Source: Chersky-267 sp963744115
GTDB taxonomy: Bacteria; Chloroflexota; Limnocylindria; Limnocylindrales; CSP1-4
Direction: 5' to 3'
DNA length: 64,000 bases
Assembly: GCA_963744115.1 (NCBI GenBank)
Contig: CAVUSI010000003.1
Coordinates: forward strand, 496,001 to 560,000
Below are positions 42,388 to 51,418 of this stretch, piece after piece. The notes beneath the pieces were generated by a model that saw nothing but the letters and a program-made list of their open reading frames with translations, had not been told where the DNA came from and ran no database searches. Position numbers and translations under genes: made by a program. Within the stretch, counting starts at the first letter, position 1; the number at the start of each line of letters is the position of its first letter.

Positions 42388-43776
42388 TCAGTGGCGGAAT
42401 CCGCTCGCTTCCTTCTCCGTCAATGGGCGTGCGTGCGGATGCGCATCGAGGTGGGCCAGCGCGCGCCGGTAGTCGTCGAGGAGCAGGTTCGCCAGGTCGC
42501 GGCTGAAGTCGTGGCGGACGAGGATCCGCTGGACTGCGACCTCTTGCCGGTTCGCGGGCAGGGTGTAGGCCGGGACCTGCCAACCGGAGACCCGGAGTCG
42601 ATCGGCGAGGTCGAACAACGTGAACGGATGCCGAACATCCTCGCGCAGCGTCCAGGCGAGGGCCGGGATCCCCCCGCGCCCGTCATACACGATCTCGAAC
42701 GGGCCCATCTTCGCGATCTCGTCGGCGAGGTAGCGGGCCGTCGCATAGCTGGCTTCGTGGATCTTCCGGTAGCCCTCGCGTCCGAGACGCAGGAAGTTGT
42801 AGTACTGGGCGGCGATCTGGCCGCCCGGCCTCGAGAAGTTCAGCGCGAATGTGGGCATGTCGCCGCCGAGATAGTTGACCCGGAAGATCAGGTCCTCGGG
42901 CAGCTCCGCCGCGTCGCGCCAGATCACCCAACCCACGCCGAGCGGCGCGAGGCCGAACTTGTGACCGGACGTGTTGATCGACTTGACCCGTGGGATGCGG
43001 AAGTCCCAGACGAGGTCCGGGTCGACGAACGGGGCGATGAACCCGCCGCTCGCCGCGTCGACGTGGATCGGCACATCGAGGCCGGTCCGCGACCGGAGAT
43101 CGTCAAGGGCCTCGGCGACCGCGCCGACCGGCTCGTAGTCGCAGGTATAGGTCACCCCGAGGGTCGGAACGACGCCGATCGTGTTCTCGTCGACGCGGGC
43201 CAGCACCTCCGCGGGCGACATGATCAGGCGGTCTCGCTCCATCGGGATCTCCCGGTGCTCAACGTCCCAGTAGCGCGCGAACTTGTGCCAACAGATCTGG
43301 ACCGGTCCGGTCACGATGTTCGGCCGATCGGTGGCCCGTCCGGATGCTCGCTGGCGTTCGCGCCACTTCCACAGGAGCGCCATCCCGCCGAGCATCGCGG
43401 CCTCGCTCGAGCCCGTCGTCGACGTGCCGAGCGTGTCCTCGGCATCGGGCGAGTTCCACAGATCCGCGAGCATGTGGACGCAGCGGGATTCCAATTCGGC
43501 CGTCTGCGGGTACTCGTCCTTGTCGATCATGTTCTTGTCGATCGTCAGATCCATCAACCGGTGGACCTCGGGCTCGAGCCAGGTCTGGCAGAACGTCGCC
43601 AGGTTCTGCCGGGAGTTCCCGTCGAGCATGAGCTCGTCGGCGACGACCTGGTAGGCATGTCGCGGGTCCTGCTCGCCGTCCGGGATCCGGTACTTGGGCA
43701 TCGACACGGCGAGATCGGTCGAGGCGAAGACATCGTCAGCCAGCTGGTCGCGGACGGCATCCTTCGAGTGCAGCAT
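42388..43776 (-). CDS. gadB: Glutamate decarboxylase
   Basis: A PLP enzyme of 462 residues that converts glutamate to GABA and CO2, consuming a proton. The PLP Lys is in INTSGHKFGLAPLGVGW. The PLP-binding segment is TSTTGSSEAAMLGGMALLWKW, and VPIHVDAASGGFIAPF follows the family closely. ATG 43776 has AAGGAG at good spacing. No glutamate/GABA antiporter gene is adjacent. It may serve acid resistance or a GABA shunt; neither can be told here. Confidence 0.95.
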   Translation of the reverse strand: MLHSKDAVRDQLADDVFASTDLAVSMPKYRIPDGEQDPRHAYQVVADELMLDGNSRQNLATFCQTWLEPEVHRLMDLTIDKNMIDKDEYPQTAELESRCVHMLADLWNSPDAEDTLGTSTTGSSEAAMLGGMALLWKWRERQRASGRATDRPNIVTGPVQICWHKFARYWDVEHREIPMERDRLIMSPAEVLARVDENTIGVVPTLGVTYTCDYEPVGAVAEALDDLRSRTGLDVPIHVDAASGGFIAPFVDPDLVWDFRIPRVKSINTSGHKFGLAPLGVGWVIWRDAAELPEDLIFRVNYLGGDMPTFALNFSRPGGQIAAQYYNFLRLGREGYRKIHEASYATARYLADEIAKMGPFEIVYDGRGGIPALAWTLREDVRHPFTLFDLADRLRVSGWQVPAYTLPANRQEVAVQRILVRHDFSRDLANLLLDDYRRALAHLDAHPHARPLTEKEASGFRH

Positions 43777-43916
43777 CGGGTCGCTCCTTCCAGGGCTCCG
43801 ATCGTACGTCCGGGCGGCCATCGACCGCGTCCGTCGGGCGCCCGGCACTCCTTCGACCGACGTCGATCACCCAGTCCCGGCGGCGTCGGCCGACCCCTCG
43901 CTACACTGGCGCTCCG

Positions 43917-45299
43917 ATGATGCTCGATCCCGAAGCCGCACTGCCCCCGGACAGCCGCGCTGCCCTGTCCCTGGAGCTTGGACGCGCCCGGCGCAAGGCG
44001 GTCACGCGTCGGAGCCACGCGTCCTGGTCCCCACCCACGGGCCGGATCGATCCGGTCGACACGCTGAGCGCCTCGAACGAGGATCGGCTGCCGGAGCTCG
44101 TGCCCATCCGGATCGGTCGGATGCTCGCCTCGCCGTTCGCCTTCCTCCGGGGCTCGGCCGCGGTGATGGCGGGGGATCTCGCCTCGACCCCGACCATGGG
44201 ATCGATCGTCCAGCTCTGCGGGGATGCGCATCTCGCCAACTTCGGGATCTACGCCAGTCCGGAGCGGCGGCTCGTCTTCGACCTCAATGACTTCGATGAG
44301 ACCGATCGCGGGCCGTGGGAGTGGGACGTCAAGCGTCTCGCGGCCAGCTTCGTCGTCGCGTCGCGGGACAACGGCTACTCGGAGTCGACCGCGCGGGACA
44401 TGGCCCGGATCGTCGCGACCGAATACCGCCGCTGGACCCGCACGTTCGCCGGGATGCGGGCGCTCCAGGTCTGGTACGCGTCGATCCCGATCGAATCGAT
44501 CATCAAGCGGGTCGAGCGGGCCCGCCTGCGACAGGATCTCCTGTCAGACGTGGAGAACGCCCGACGGCGCGATCACCTGTCCGCCCTCGGCAAGCTGTCG
44601 GTCGTGAACCCCGCCGGTGGCTGGCTCCTCCGGGACCGACCGCCGCTCCTGCTCCGCCTCCCGGACGACGACCCGTCCCGTCCGAACCTGTCAACGATGT
44701 ATGCGTCGTATCTCCGATCGCTGACGCCGGACCGGCGCGTCCTGGTGGAGAAGCATCGCCTGCTCGACGTCGCGCTCAAGGTGGTCGGCGTCGGAAGTGT
44801 CGGAACTCGGTGCTACGTCGCGCTGTTCGCCGGCCCGGCCGGGGGTCCGCTGGTCCTCCAGGTCAAGGAAGCCCGCGAGTCGGTCATCGCGCCCAACGTC
44901 AGAGGCAAGCGCTCGAGGCACCAGGGCGAGCGCGTGGTCACCGGCCAGCGGATCATGCAGGCCCTGTCCGACAGCTTCCTCGGCTGGACGAAGTCGCCCG
45001 TCACCGGCACCGAGTACTACGTCCGCCAGCTCCACGACATGAAGTACGGCGTCGATCTCGCCGGTCTCCGACCTCCGGGGATGGCCCTCTACGCTGAGGT
45101 CTGTGCCTGGGCCCTCGCCAGGGCGCACGCGCGCTCGGGCGACCCGGCCGCGATCGCCGGCTACCTCGGTGCCGGCCCCGTGTTCGACGACGCCATCGCG
45201 TCCTTCGGGGTCGCCTATGCGGACCAGACCGAGCGCGACCACGCCGCCCTGGTCGAGGCGGTCAGGATCGGCCGGATCGCGGCCGAGACCGGCGTCTGA
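43917..45299 (+). CDS. DUF2252 family protein
   Basis: A protein of 460 residues of the DUF2252 family, which has a kinase-like fold by distant similarity but no established activity. Landmarks are PIRIGRMLASPFAFLRGSAAVMA, QLCGDAHLANFGIYASPER, FDLNDFDETDRGPWEWDVKRL and YVRQLHDMKYGVD. The GDAH and DLNDFD segments resemble catalytic and metal-binding loops of phosphotransferases. TACACT (43902-43907) lies 9 nt before ATG 43917 and no ribosome site is seen, suggesting a leaderless mRNA. Confidence 0.9.
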   Translation: MMLDPEAALPPDSRAALSLELGRARRKAVTRRSHASWSPPTGRIDPVDTLSASNEDRLPELVPIRIGRMLASPFAFLRGSAAVMAGDLASTPTMGSIVQLCGDAHLANFGIYASPERRLVFDLNDFDETDRGPWEWDVKRLAASFVVASRDNGYSESTARDMARIVATEYRRWTRTFAGMRALQVWYASIPIESIIKRVERARLRQDLLSDVENARRRDHLSALGKLSVVNPAGGWLLRDRPPLLLRLPDDDPSRPNLSTMYASYLRSLTPDRRVLVEKHRLLDVALKVVGVGSVGTRCYVALFAGPAGGPLVLQVKEARESVIAPNVRGKRSRHQGERVVTGQRIMQALSDSFLGWTKSPVTGTEYYVRQLHDMKYGVDLAGLRPPGMALYAEVCAWALARAHARSGDPAAIAGYLGAGPVFDDAIASFGVAYADQTERDHAALVEAVRIGRIAAETGV

Positions 45300-45327
45300 G
45301 GGCGCGTTCGCCGGTCGCCTGACGCGC

Positions 45328-45429
45328 TCACCGGGTGAACGGGCCGGGTCCGGACCAGAAGACCTCGAGCAGAGCGCGAATCACCAGGACGGCGATCACG
45401 ATCCCCGCCAGGATCAGCATCGGCGACAT
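45328..45429 (-). CDS. Possible 33-residue single-helix membrane peptide
   Basis: ATG 45429 opens a short frame encoding one hydrophobic helix (LILAGIVIAVLVIRALLEVF) and a GPGPFTR tail. It lies in the gap of about 400 nt between the DUF2252 gene and the next sigma gene, which otherwise shows nothing. There is only a weak purine-rich stretch upstream. Small membrane peptides like this are often real but cannot be confirmed from sequence. Confidence 0.35.
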   Translation of the reverse strand: MSPMLILAGIVIAVLVIRALLEVFWSGPGPFTR

Positions 45430-45696
45430 GGCTGCCGCCTCTCGTATGGGCGCAGGTCGGTCCCGCCAGTGGCTCGACGCGGCCCGGGCGACCGTGGGGA
45501 TGGGCCGCGCTTCGATGCCTCCTGCGCTCTGCCGTGAGCATCGACCGGGGGTCGCCTCGCCACAAGGGCCATTCGTCACGAGCCGACGACACCGATCCGT
45601 CGAGAGCACGACCGCCGTGATGGAACTTCCCGCCTCGCTCGCGAGACATACTCGGTGAGCGACGCCCGGACGGGTGCCGCCGCTGTGAGGGCAGGC

Positions 45697-46254
45697 ATGG
45701 ACCGGGATCTGGTGGTCCGGGCGCAGGAGGGTGACCGAGATGCGTTCGCGACGCTCGTCGCGAGCTCTCTCGGACGCCTGAATGCCGTCGCCCGGCTGAT
45801 CCTCCGGGACGGCACCTCGGCGGACGACGCCGTGCAGGATGCCCTCGTCGACGCCTGGCGGGGCATCCGCGGCCTGCGCGACCCGGATCGGTTCGAGGCG
45901 TGGCTCCGACGACTCCTCGTCCGTGCATGCCAGGACCGAGCCCGCCGGGACCGGAGACGGACGGTCGTCGAGATCCGGCTGCTGCCGGGCGATGGACCGG
46001 TCCAGCCCGACACAGCGCACGGCCTGGCGATCAACGACCAGCTCACGCGGGGCCTTGGCCGGTTGACCCCTGAGCAGCGCGGGGCACTCGTGCTGGTCTA
46101 CTACCTCGACCTCCCGCTATCCGAAGCTGCGCAGACGCTTGGCATCCCGATCGGGACGCTGAAATCGCGGCTCAACCGTTCGCTGACCACGCTGCGGGGT
46201 GTACTCGAGGCGGACGAACGTGAACCGGCCTTCTCGAAGGAGTCGTTGGCATGA
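45697..46254 (+). CDS. ECF sigma factor
   Basis: A sigma factor of 185 residues. Region 2 covers RDAFATLVASSLGRLNAVAR and SADDAVQDALVDAWRGIRGL with DPDRFEAWLRRLLVRACQD. Region 4 covers LTPEQRGALVLVYYLDLPLSE, then AAQTLGIPIGTLKSRLNRSL. ATG 45697 has GAGGG at good spacing; GTG 45655 gives 14 more residues. Its stop overlaps the next start (ATGA), so it is co-translated with the presumed anti-sigma factor. Confidence 0.9.
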   Translation: MDRDLVVRAQEGDRDAFATLVASSLGRLNAVARLILRDGTSADDAVQDALVDAWRGIRGLRDPDRFEAWLRRLLVRACQDRARRDRRRTVVEIRLLPGDGPVQPDTAHGLAINDQLTRGLGRLTPEQRGALVLVYYLDLPLSEAAQTLGIPIGTLKSRLNRSLTTLRGVLEADEREPAFSKESLA

Positions 46255-47618
46255 ACGACCGCGAGGATCTCGAGCGTCTCCTCCGCGCCCACTACGCGGC
46301 CACCGCCGACCCGCGGGTCCCGGGCGGTCAGCTCGCGGCCGTGGTCGCTCGGACCCAACGGGTGCGCCAGCAGCCCGCCTGGCGGCTGGCGCTGCCCGGC
46401 GGCGGACCGAGCACGGAGGCCGCGCGTGCGGCGTCGGCGATCGGCCAGCGTGGATATCGCCTCGCGTGGGCCCTTCTCATGATCGGGCTGCTCACGGCGG
46501 CCATCACAGCGAGCCTGCTTGCCGGCGGCCCCCGGAACCTCGGCGTCATGGTCGACCCGAGCCGGCCGGCGAACGCGAGCAACGCTCCGGCCTCGCCCTT
46601 GCTCGCCACGTTCGCGCCCGGCAGCATCGCGTTCGCACGTACTGACGGCGTCTACGTGATGGCATCCGATGGCACGGATCGGGCCAGGATCGCCACGGGT
46701 CCCGACATCGGGCAGGTCTCGTTCTCGCCCGACGGTCGGAGCCTCGCGTACGTCGAGTCCGGGGCTGCTGACGCGAGTGGGCAACGGTCCCCAAACGAAA
46801 CGCTCCGGGTCATCGCGGCAGATGGCCGATCGCTCGGGTCGTACGGATTCGGCGATCTCGCATCGGCCTGGGGGATCGGGTGGGAGTTCCAGTGGTCACC
46901 TGACGGCCAGAGACTGGCGGTCAACTCCGCGGTCGACGGACGCAACGTGATCAAGATCATCGGGCTCGACGGTGCCCAACGTGGCGTCGTGCCCCTGCCG
47001 AAGGGCTTCGCCAACTCGACCTTCAACGGGTGGGCGTACGACCTATTCTCGTGGTCGCCGGATGGACGCTGGTTCGGCCTTGTCGGCTGCATGGCTCCGT
47101 GTTCGACGGACCGTTCCGGGAAGGCGCTCCTCCTGGCCACGGATGGGTCGACGTCACGGTGGCTGGAGAGTCGCAAAGGTCTGCTTGTTGGTGCCGGGAA
47201 GTGGACGCCCGACTCACTCCAGATCGCGGTCGCGGACGTTGATGGGGGGACCGAGCTGCTCCAGGCGGACGGTTCAGGATCACGGGCATTCTCCAAGCCG
47301 GCCGGTAGGATGCTCGCTTGGTCGCCGGACGGCGACCGTCTCCTCACAAGCGATGGTGGCGTGCTCGAAGTCATCGGGCTCGATGGACAGCCGAGAATGA
47401 TCGCGGCGCGCTCGCCGGTCGATGCCACGATGGGCAGCGGTGGATCGCAGGATGCCCCGCTCAAGGTTCGATGGGCCGCAGATGGACGGAGCGTGCTGGT
47501 CACGGTCTGCGATGACGTGGGTTGCGCCAAAGTCTCTCTATGGGCCTTCGACATCAACCCCGGGGCGGCACATCGGATCGCCGACGACGTCGGTGAGCTG
47601 TTCGATGTGGCACCGTAG
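46251..47618 (+). CDS. Probable anti-sigma factor with extracytoplasmic beta-propeller
   Basis: A single-pass membrane protein of 455 residues. A cytoplasmic N-terminus of about 70 residues is followed by a helix (LAWALLMIGLLTAAITASLLAGG, about 75-97). A large outer domain of TolB/PD40-like blades comes next: VSFSPDGRSLAYVES, FQWSPDGQRLAV, FSWSPDGRWFGL, LAWSPDGDRLLT and VRWAADGRSVLV. The zinc HxxxCxxC motif of classic anti-sigmas is absent. Coupling to an ECF sigma gene suggests it senses an outside signal; that is inference from context. Confidence 0.75.
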   Translation: MNDREDLERLLRAHYAATADPRVPGGQLAAVVARTQRVRQQPAWRLALPGGGPSTEAARAASAIGQRGYRLAWALLMIGLLTAAITASLLAGGPRNLGVMVDPSRPANASNAPASPLLATFAPGSIAFARTDGVYVMASDGTDRARIATGPDIGQVSFSPDGRSLAYVESGAADASGQRSPNETLRVIAADGRSLGSYGFGDLASAWGIGWEFQWSPDGQRLAVNSAVDGRNVIKIIGLDGAQRGVVPLPKGFANSTFNGWAYDLFSWSPDGRWFGLVGCMAPCSTDRSGKALLLATDGSTSRWLESRKGLLVGAGKWTPDSLQIAVADVDGGTELLQADGSGSRAFSKPAGRMLAWSPDGDRLLTSDGGVLEVIGLDGQPRMIAARSPVDATMGSGGSQDAPLKVRWAADGRSVLVTVCDDVGCAKVSLWAFDINPGAAHRIADDVGELFDVAP

Positions 47619-47651
47619 GCCCGTACCGAGGTTCGACCGCAAGGTGGTGCG

Positions 47652-48455
47652 ATGAACGGCTGGCGGATGAGACGCGCCTTCGCCGCGTGGGTGATCGCCA
47701 TCGCGATCTCCGCAGCGACGGGGGGTCCTCTCGCGGCCGGCGCCGACCGGACGAGCTCGGGTGCGAGCCTCGACAGCCTCCAGGCCCAGGCCGCGCTGCC
47801 GCTGGCCGGGCTCGTGATCGCGCTGGATCCCGGACACAACGGCGGGAACGCCGCGCACGCGGCGCGGATCGCCCGGCGCGTGTTCATCGGCAACGGGTGG
47901 AAGGCCTGCAACACGGTCGGGACGTCCACTCGCCGGGGCTACCCCGAGCACCGGTTCACCTTCGCCGTCGCGCTGCGCGTCAAGGCGCGCCTCGAGGCGC
48001 TCGGCGCGACGGTCCGACTGACCCGGTCGACCGACACCGGCGTCGGACCGTGCGTCGACGTCCGTGGGCGCTTCGGTGCGCGGGTGAACGCCGCCCTCAC
48101 GATCAGCATCCACGCGGATGGGTCGGCCCTGTCGCATCGCGGTTTCGTGGTCATGAAGCCCGGACGCGTCCCCCACTACACGACCGACATCCTGGCTCGG
48201 TCGTCCCGCCTCGCCACGGCCATGCGGGCCGGCCTCCTCGATGCCGGGCTGCCGATCGCCAACTACTACGCCGCGAACGGGATCGTCAGCCGGACGGACC
48301 TGGGCACCCTGAACATGTCCGACGTGCCGGTCGTGATGGTCGAGCTCGGGAACATGAAGAACGCCGGCGACGCGACCCGGATGTCCGGCGCGGTCGGACG
48401 CGACCGCTACGCGGCCGGCCTCGTGGCGGGGATCCGCCGCTACCTCGGGCGCTGA
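47652..48455 (+). CDS. N-acetylmuramoyl-L-alanine amidase (Amidase_3)
   Basis: A secreted hydrolase of 267 residues that cuts the peptide from peptidoglycan glycan strands. The signal sequence RRAFAAWVIAIAISAATGG is followed by the zinc ligands in IALDPGHNGGN (His), GYPEHRFTFAVAL (Glu) and TISIHADGS (His). The catalytic Glu is in VVMVELGNMKN. It starts 34 nt after the anti-sigma gene and may belong to its operon, which would link the sigma system to the cell wall. Confidence 0.92.
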   Translation: MNGWRMRRAFAAWVIAIAISAATGGPLAAGADRTSSGASLDSLQAQAALPLAGLVIALDPGHNGGNAAHAARIARRVFIGNGWKACNTVGTSTRRGYPEHRFTFAVALRVKARLEALGATVRLTRSTDTGVGPCVDVRGRFGARVNAALTISIHADGSALSHRGFVVMKPGRVPHYTTDILARSSRLATAMRAGLLDAGLPIANYYAANGIVSRTDLGTLNMSDVPVVMVELGNMKNAGDATRMSGAVGRDRYAAGLVAGIRRYLGR

Positions 48456-48571
48456 GAGGCCTCGTCCGGACCGATCCGCGCGGGTCGTCTGGCCGAACGG
48501 CCCCCGCGGACCTGCCCTCCGGCACTCCCCGGTCGCGGTCGCCACCGATACGGTAGGGACCGGAGGTGGAG

Positions 48572-48853
48572 ATGGTCCTCGTCACCACCGGGACTCGGCT
48601 GGCCGGCGCTCCCACGAAGCCGGCACCGTTCGAGCCGCTCGACATCGCCGCGGATCACTGCAAGGGCTGCGAGCTCTGCATCTCGATCTGTCCGAAGCAC
48701 GTCCTGGAGCTCGACCGGAGCCTCGTCAACCGGCTCGGCTACCACCCCGTCCGCCTGACCGACGCCGCGAGCTGCACGAGCTGTGCCCTGTGCGCTCGCA
48801 TCTGCCCCGACGCGGTCTTCACCGTCTACGCCCGCCGGAAGGATCGGTCATGA
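48572..48853 (+). CDS. 2-oxoacid:ferredoxin oxidoreductase delta subunit (2x4Fe-4S ferredoxin)
   Basis: A protein of 93 residues with two complete 4Fe-4S motifs, CKGCELCISICP and CTSCALCARICP. It carries electrons from the oxidoreductase to soluble ferredoxin. ATG 48572 follows GGAGGTGGAG; GTG 48566 is an alternative. Its stop overlaps the alpha-subunit start (ATGA). The delta-alpha-beta-gamma order matches four-subunit Oor/Kor/Vor operons. Confidence 0.92.
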   Translation: MVLVTTGTRLAGAPTKPAPFEPLDIAADHCKGCELCISICPKHVLELDRSLVNRLGYHPVRLTDAASCTSCALCARICPDAVFTVYARRKDRS

Positions 48854-49977
48854 CCACGCTCCTCGCACCCGCAGACCGAGGACCGGTCGAGGCGTCCTCG
48901 GCCGTCCGCCCGATCCTGATGAAGGGCAACGAGGCCATCGCCGAGGCCGCGATCCAGGCCGGCTGCGACGCCTACTTCGGGTATCCGATCACCCCCCAGG
49001 CCGAGCTGCTGGAATGGATGGCCCGGCGGATGCCGGAGTGCGGTCGAGTGTTCGTCCAGGCGGAGAGCGAGCTCGGCGCGATCAACATGGCGCTCGGCGC
49101 CGCGGCGACCGGCGCGCGGGTCCTCGTCTCATCGTCGAGCCCCGGCATCAGCCTGATGGCCGAGGCGATGAGCTACATGGCAGGCTCGGAGCTGCCGGTC
49201 GTGCTGGTCAACGTCATGCGCGGCGGACCCGGGCTCGGCAGCATCGGTCCCTCGCAGTCGGACTACTTCCAGGCGACCAAGGGACACGGCCACGGCGACT
49301 ATCGGGTCCCGGTCCTCGCGCCGTCGTCGATCGCCGAGGCCGTCGGCCTGGTCGCCGACGCGTTCGAGATCGCGGAGCGCTATCGGACCCCGACGATGAT
49401 CCTGGCCGACGGGGTCATGGGCCAGGCGATGGAGCCCGTCGTGCCGTCCTACCGGGTGCCGGATCGCCCGCCCGACGGCTGGCAGCTCTCCGGCGCGAAC
49501 GGCCGTCCGCCCCGGGTCCTCCAGTCTCTCCATCTCCTCCCCGAGGAGCTCGAGGCCCACGATCGTCACCTCCAGGCGAAGTACCGGACGATCGCCGAGC
49601 GGGAGGTCCGCTGGGCAGGCGAGCAGCTCGACGACGCCGAGATCGCGATCGTCGCCTACGGCACCGCCGCCAGGGTCGCCCGCACGGCGATCCAGCGCGC
49701 CCGGGCCGGCGGCCTCGCGCTGGGCCTGTTCCGGCCGATCACGCTGTGGCCCTTCCCGAGCGACGCGCTCGCGGCGGTCGCGCCTCGACTTCGCGCTCTG
49801 CTGGTCGTGGAGCTGTCCGCCGGCCAGCTCGTCGAGGACGTCAGGCTCGCGGTGGGCGATCGTGTGCCGGTCCTCTTCCACGGCCGGATGGGTGGCATGG
49901 TCCCAACGCCGGGCGAGGTCCTGGACGCCGCCCGCCGGGCCTGGGCGATGACCGAAGCGCCGGCGGTGTCGAGGTGA
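48850..49977 (+). CDS. vorB: 2-oxoacid:ferredoxin oxidoreductase alpha subunit (VorB-like)
   Basis: A subunit of 375 residues. KGNEAIAEAAIQAGCDAYFGYPITPQAELLEW is split by family conventions into the GNEA loop and the GYPITP motif. VFVQAESELGAINMALGAA and the GGPGLGSIGPSQSDYFQATKG block follow closely the VorB (branched-chain 2-oxoacid) type; the 2-oxoglutarate type (KorA) is similar and cannot be excluded. The complex decarboxylates a 2-oxoacid to an acyl-CoA and reduces ferredoxin. It overlaps both neighbours by 4 nt. Confidence 0.88.
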   Translation: MTTLLAPADRGPVEASSAVRPILMKGNEAIAEAAIQAGCDAYFGYPITPQAELLEWMARRMPECGRVFVQAESELGAINMALGAAATGARVLVSSSSPGISLMAEAMSYMAGSELPVVLVNVMRGGPGLGSIGPSQSDYFQATKGHGHGDYRVPVLAPSSIAEAVGLVADAFEIAERYRTPTMILADGVMGQAMEPVVPSYRVPDRPPDGWQLSGANGRPPRVLQSLHLLPEELEAHDRHLQAKYRTIAEREVRWAGEQLDDAEIAIVAYGTAARVARTAIQRARAGGLALGLFRPITLWPFPSDALAAVAPRLRALLVVELSAGQLVEDVRLAVGDRVPVLFHGRMGGMVPTPGEVLDAARRAWAMTEAPAVSR

Positions 49978-50789
49978 CGCCGCTGACGACGGCCGCTCCG
50001 TCCACGCCGGACGCCGGACGTGGGCGGCTGATCTATGGCCACCCCGACATGCTCACCGATCGGTCGAGTCATTACTGCCCGGGCTGCGGTCACGGGATCA
50101 TCCACCGCATCGTGGCCGAGCTGCTCGACGAGCTCGAGCTGGGACCGCGGACGATCGGGGTCGCCTCGGTCGGTTGCAGCGTCTTCGCCTACGACTACCT
50201 CCCGGTCGACTTCGTCGAGTCTCCCCACGGACGCGCTCCGGCAGTGGCGACGGGCGTCCGTCGATCGCGGCCAGACGCGTTCGTCTTCACCTACCAGGGC
50301 GACGGCGACCTCGCCGCGATCGGGACGGCCGAGATCATCCACGCGGCTGCACGCGGTGAGCGGATCAGCGTCATCTTCGTCAACAACGGGATCTACGGGA
50401 TGACCGGCGGCCAGATGGCACCGACGACCCTCCTGGGCCAGCGGACGACGTCGAGCCCGACCGGTCGTGACGCCGCCGTCGCCGGCTACCCGCTGCCGAT
50501 CACCGAGATGCTCGCCCTCGTGCCGGGCGTCTCGTACGCCGCCCGCGGCTCGATCGCCGATCCGGGGCTCATCGGCCGGACCAAGGCGATGATCCGCCGT
50601 GCATTCGAGGTCCAGCTCGCCGGGGGCGGCTTGTCGATCGTCGAGGTGCTGTCGACCTGTCCGGTCGGCTGGGGCCTGACGCCGGTCGAGTCGATGGAGC
50701 ACCTCGCCCGCGACGTCGTCGAGACGTACCCACTCGGTGTGCTCGTCGACCGCCCGCTCGAGGCTCTTCGGGTCGGGGCGGAGGGTTGA
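49974..50789 (+). CDS. 2-oxoacid:ferredoxin oxidoreductase beta subunit (TPP-binding)
   Basis: The subunit has 271 residues and carries the thiamine diphosphate site. HYCPGCGHGIIHRIVAELL is the start of the domain and GDGDLAAIGTAEIIHAAARG with VIFVNNGIYGMTGGQ is the TPP/Mg motif. Cys residues in CPGCGH and near VLSTCPVGWG fit a 4Fe-4S site in this subunit type. GTG 49974 overlaps the alpha stop (GTGA). Confidence 0.92.
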   Translation: MTPLTTAAPSTPDAGRGRLIYGHPDMLTDRSSHYCPGCGHGIIHRIVAELLDELELGPRTIGVASVGCSVFAYDYLPVDFVESPHGRAPAVATGVRRSRPDAFVFTYQGDGDLAAIGTAEIIHAAARGERISVIFVNNGIYGMTGGQMAPTTLLGQRTTSSPTGRDAAVAGYPLPITEMLALVPGVSYAARGSIADPGLIGRTKAMIRRAFEVQLAGGGLSIVEVLSTCPVGWGLTPVESMEHLARDVVETYPLGVLVDRPLEALRVGAEG

Positions 50790-50791
50790 CG

Positions 50792-51371
50792 ATGGAACAC
50801 GGCACGATCCTGTGCGGGTTCGGCGGCCAGGGGCTGCTGTTCGCCGGCCAGGTCCTCGCCCAGGCCGCCCTGCTCGAGGGCAGGGAAGTCTCGTGGATGC
50901 CGTCCTACGGCCCGGAGATGCGCGGCGGGACGGCGACCTGCAGTGTCGTCGTCAGCGATCTGCCGATCGGCTCGCCACTGGTGGACCTGCCCGACAGCGT
51001 CGTCGCGCTCAACCCTCCGTCGATGGCGAGATACGAGCCGCTCCTCGTGCCGGGCGGCCTGCTCGTGCTCAACGACTCGCTGATCGAGGCCGAACCGACC
51101 CGGACCGACCTCGAGGTGGTCCGCCTCCCGTGCACCGAGCTGGCTCGGGCCGCCGGCGACGACCGGCTGGTCAGCATCGTCGGCCTCGGCGCGCTCGTCG
51201 CACGACGACCCATCGTCGGCCGGGACGCCGTCCGCGAGGCGATGACCGAGCTGGTCCGCCGGCATCATCCCGGAGCTGGTCGACGCGGATCTCGCCGCGT
51301 TCGCTGCCGGGTTCGACCGGGCGACGTTCGACTCGGCCGTCGCGGCATCGGGTGGCTCGCGGCCCGCCTAG
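50792..51371 (+). CDS. 2-oxoacid:ferredoxin oxidoreductase gamma subunit, apparent +1 frameshift
   Basis: ATG 50792 behind GGAGGG begins the gamma-subunit fold: TILCGFGGQGLLFAGQVLAQA, then SWMPSYGPEMRGGTATCSVVV and VGLGALVARRPIVGRDAVREA. Near 51265 the frame turns into Arg-rich shadow sequence. One base on, a natural C-terminus continues (IIPELVDADLAAFAAGFDRA) and stops at TAG 51369-51371. The corrected product is about 193 residues, normal for the family. Without correction the frame would fuse into the phosphatase gene downstream. Confidence 0.85.
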
Positions 51372-51418
51372 AATCGGATCGTCCAGACCCAGCGCGACGC
51401 CGCCAGCACAGGGATCCG

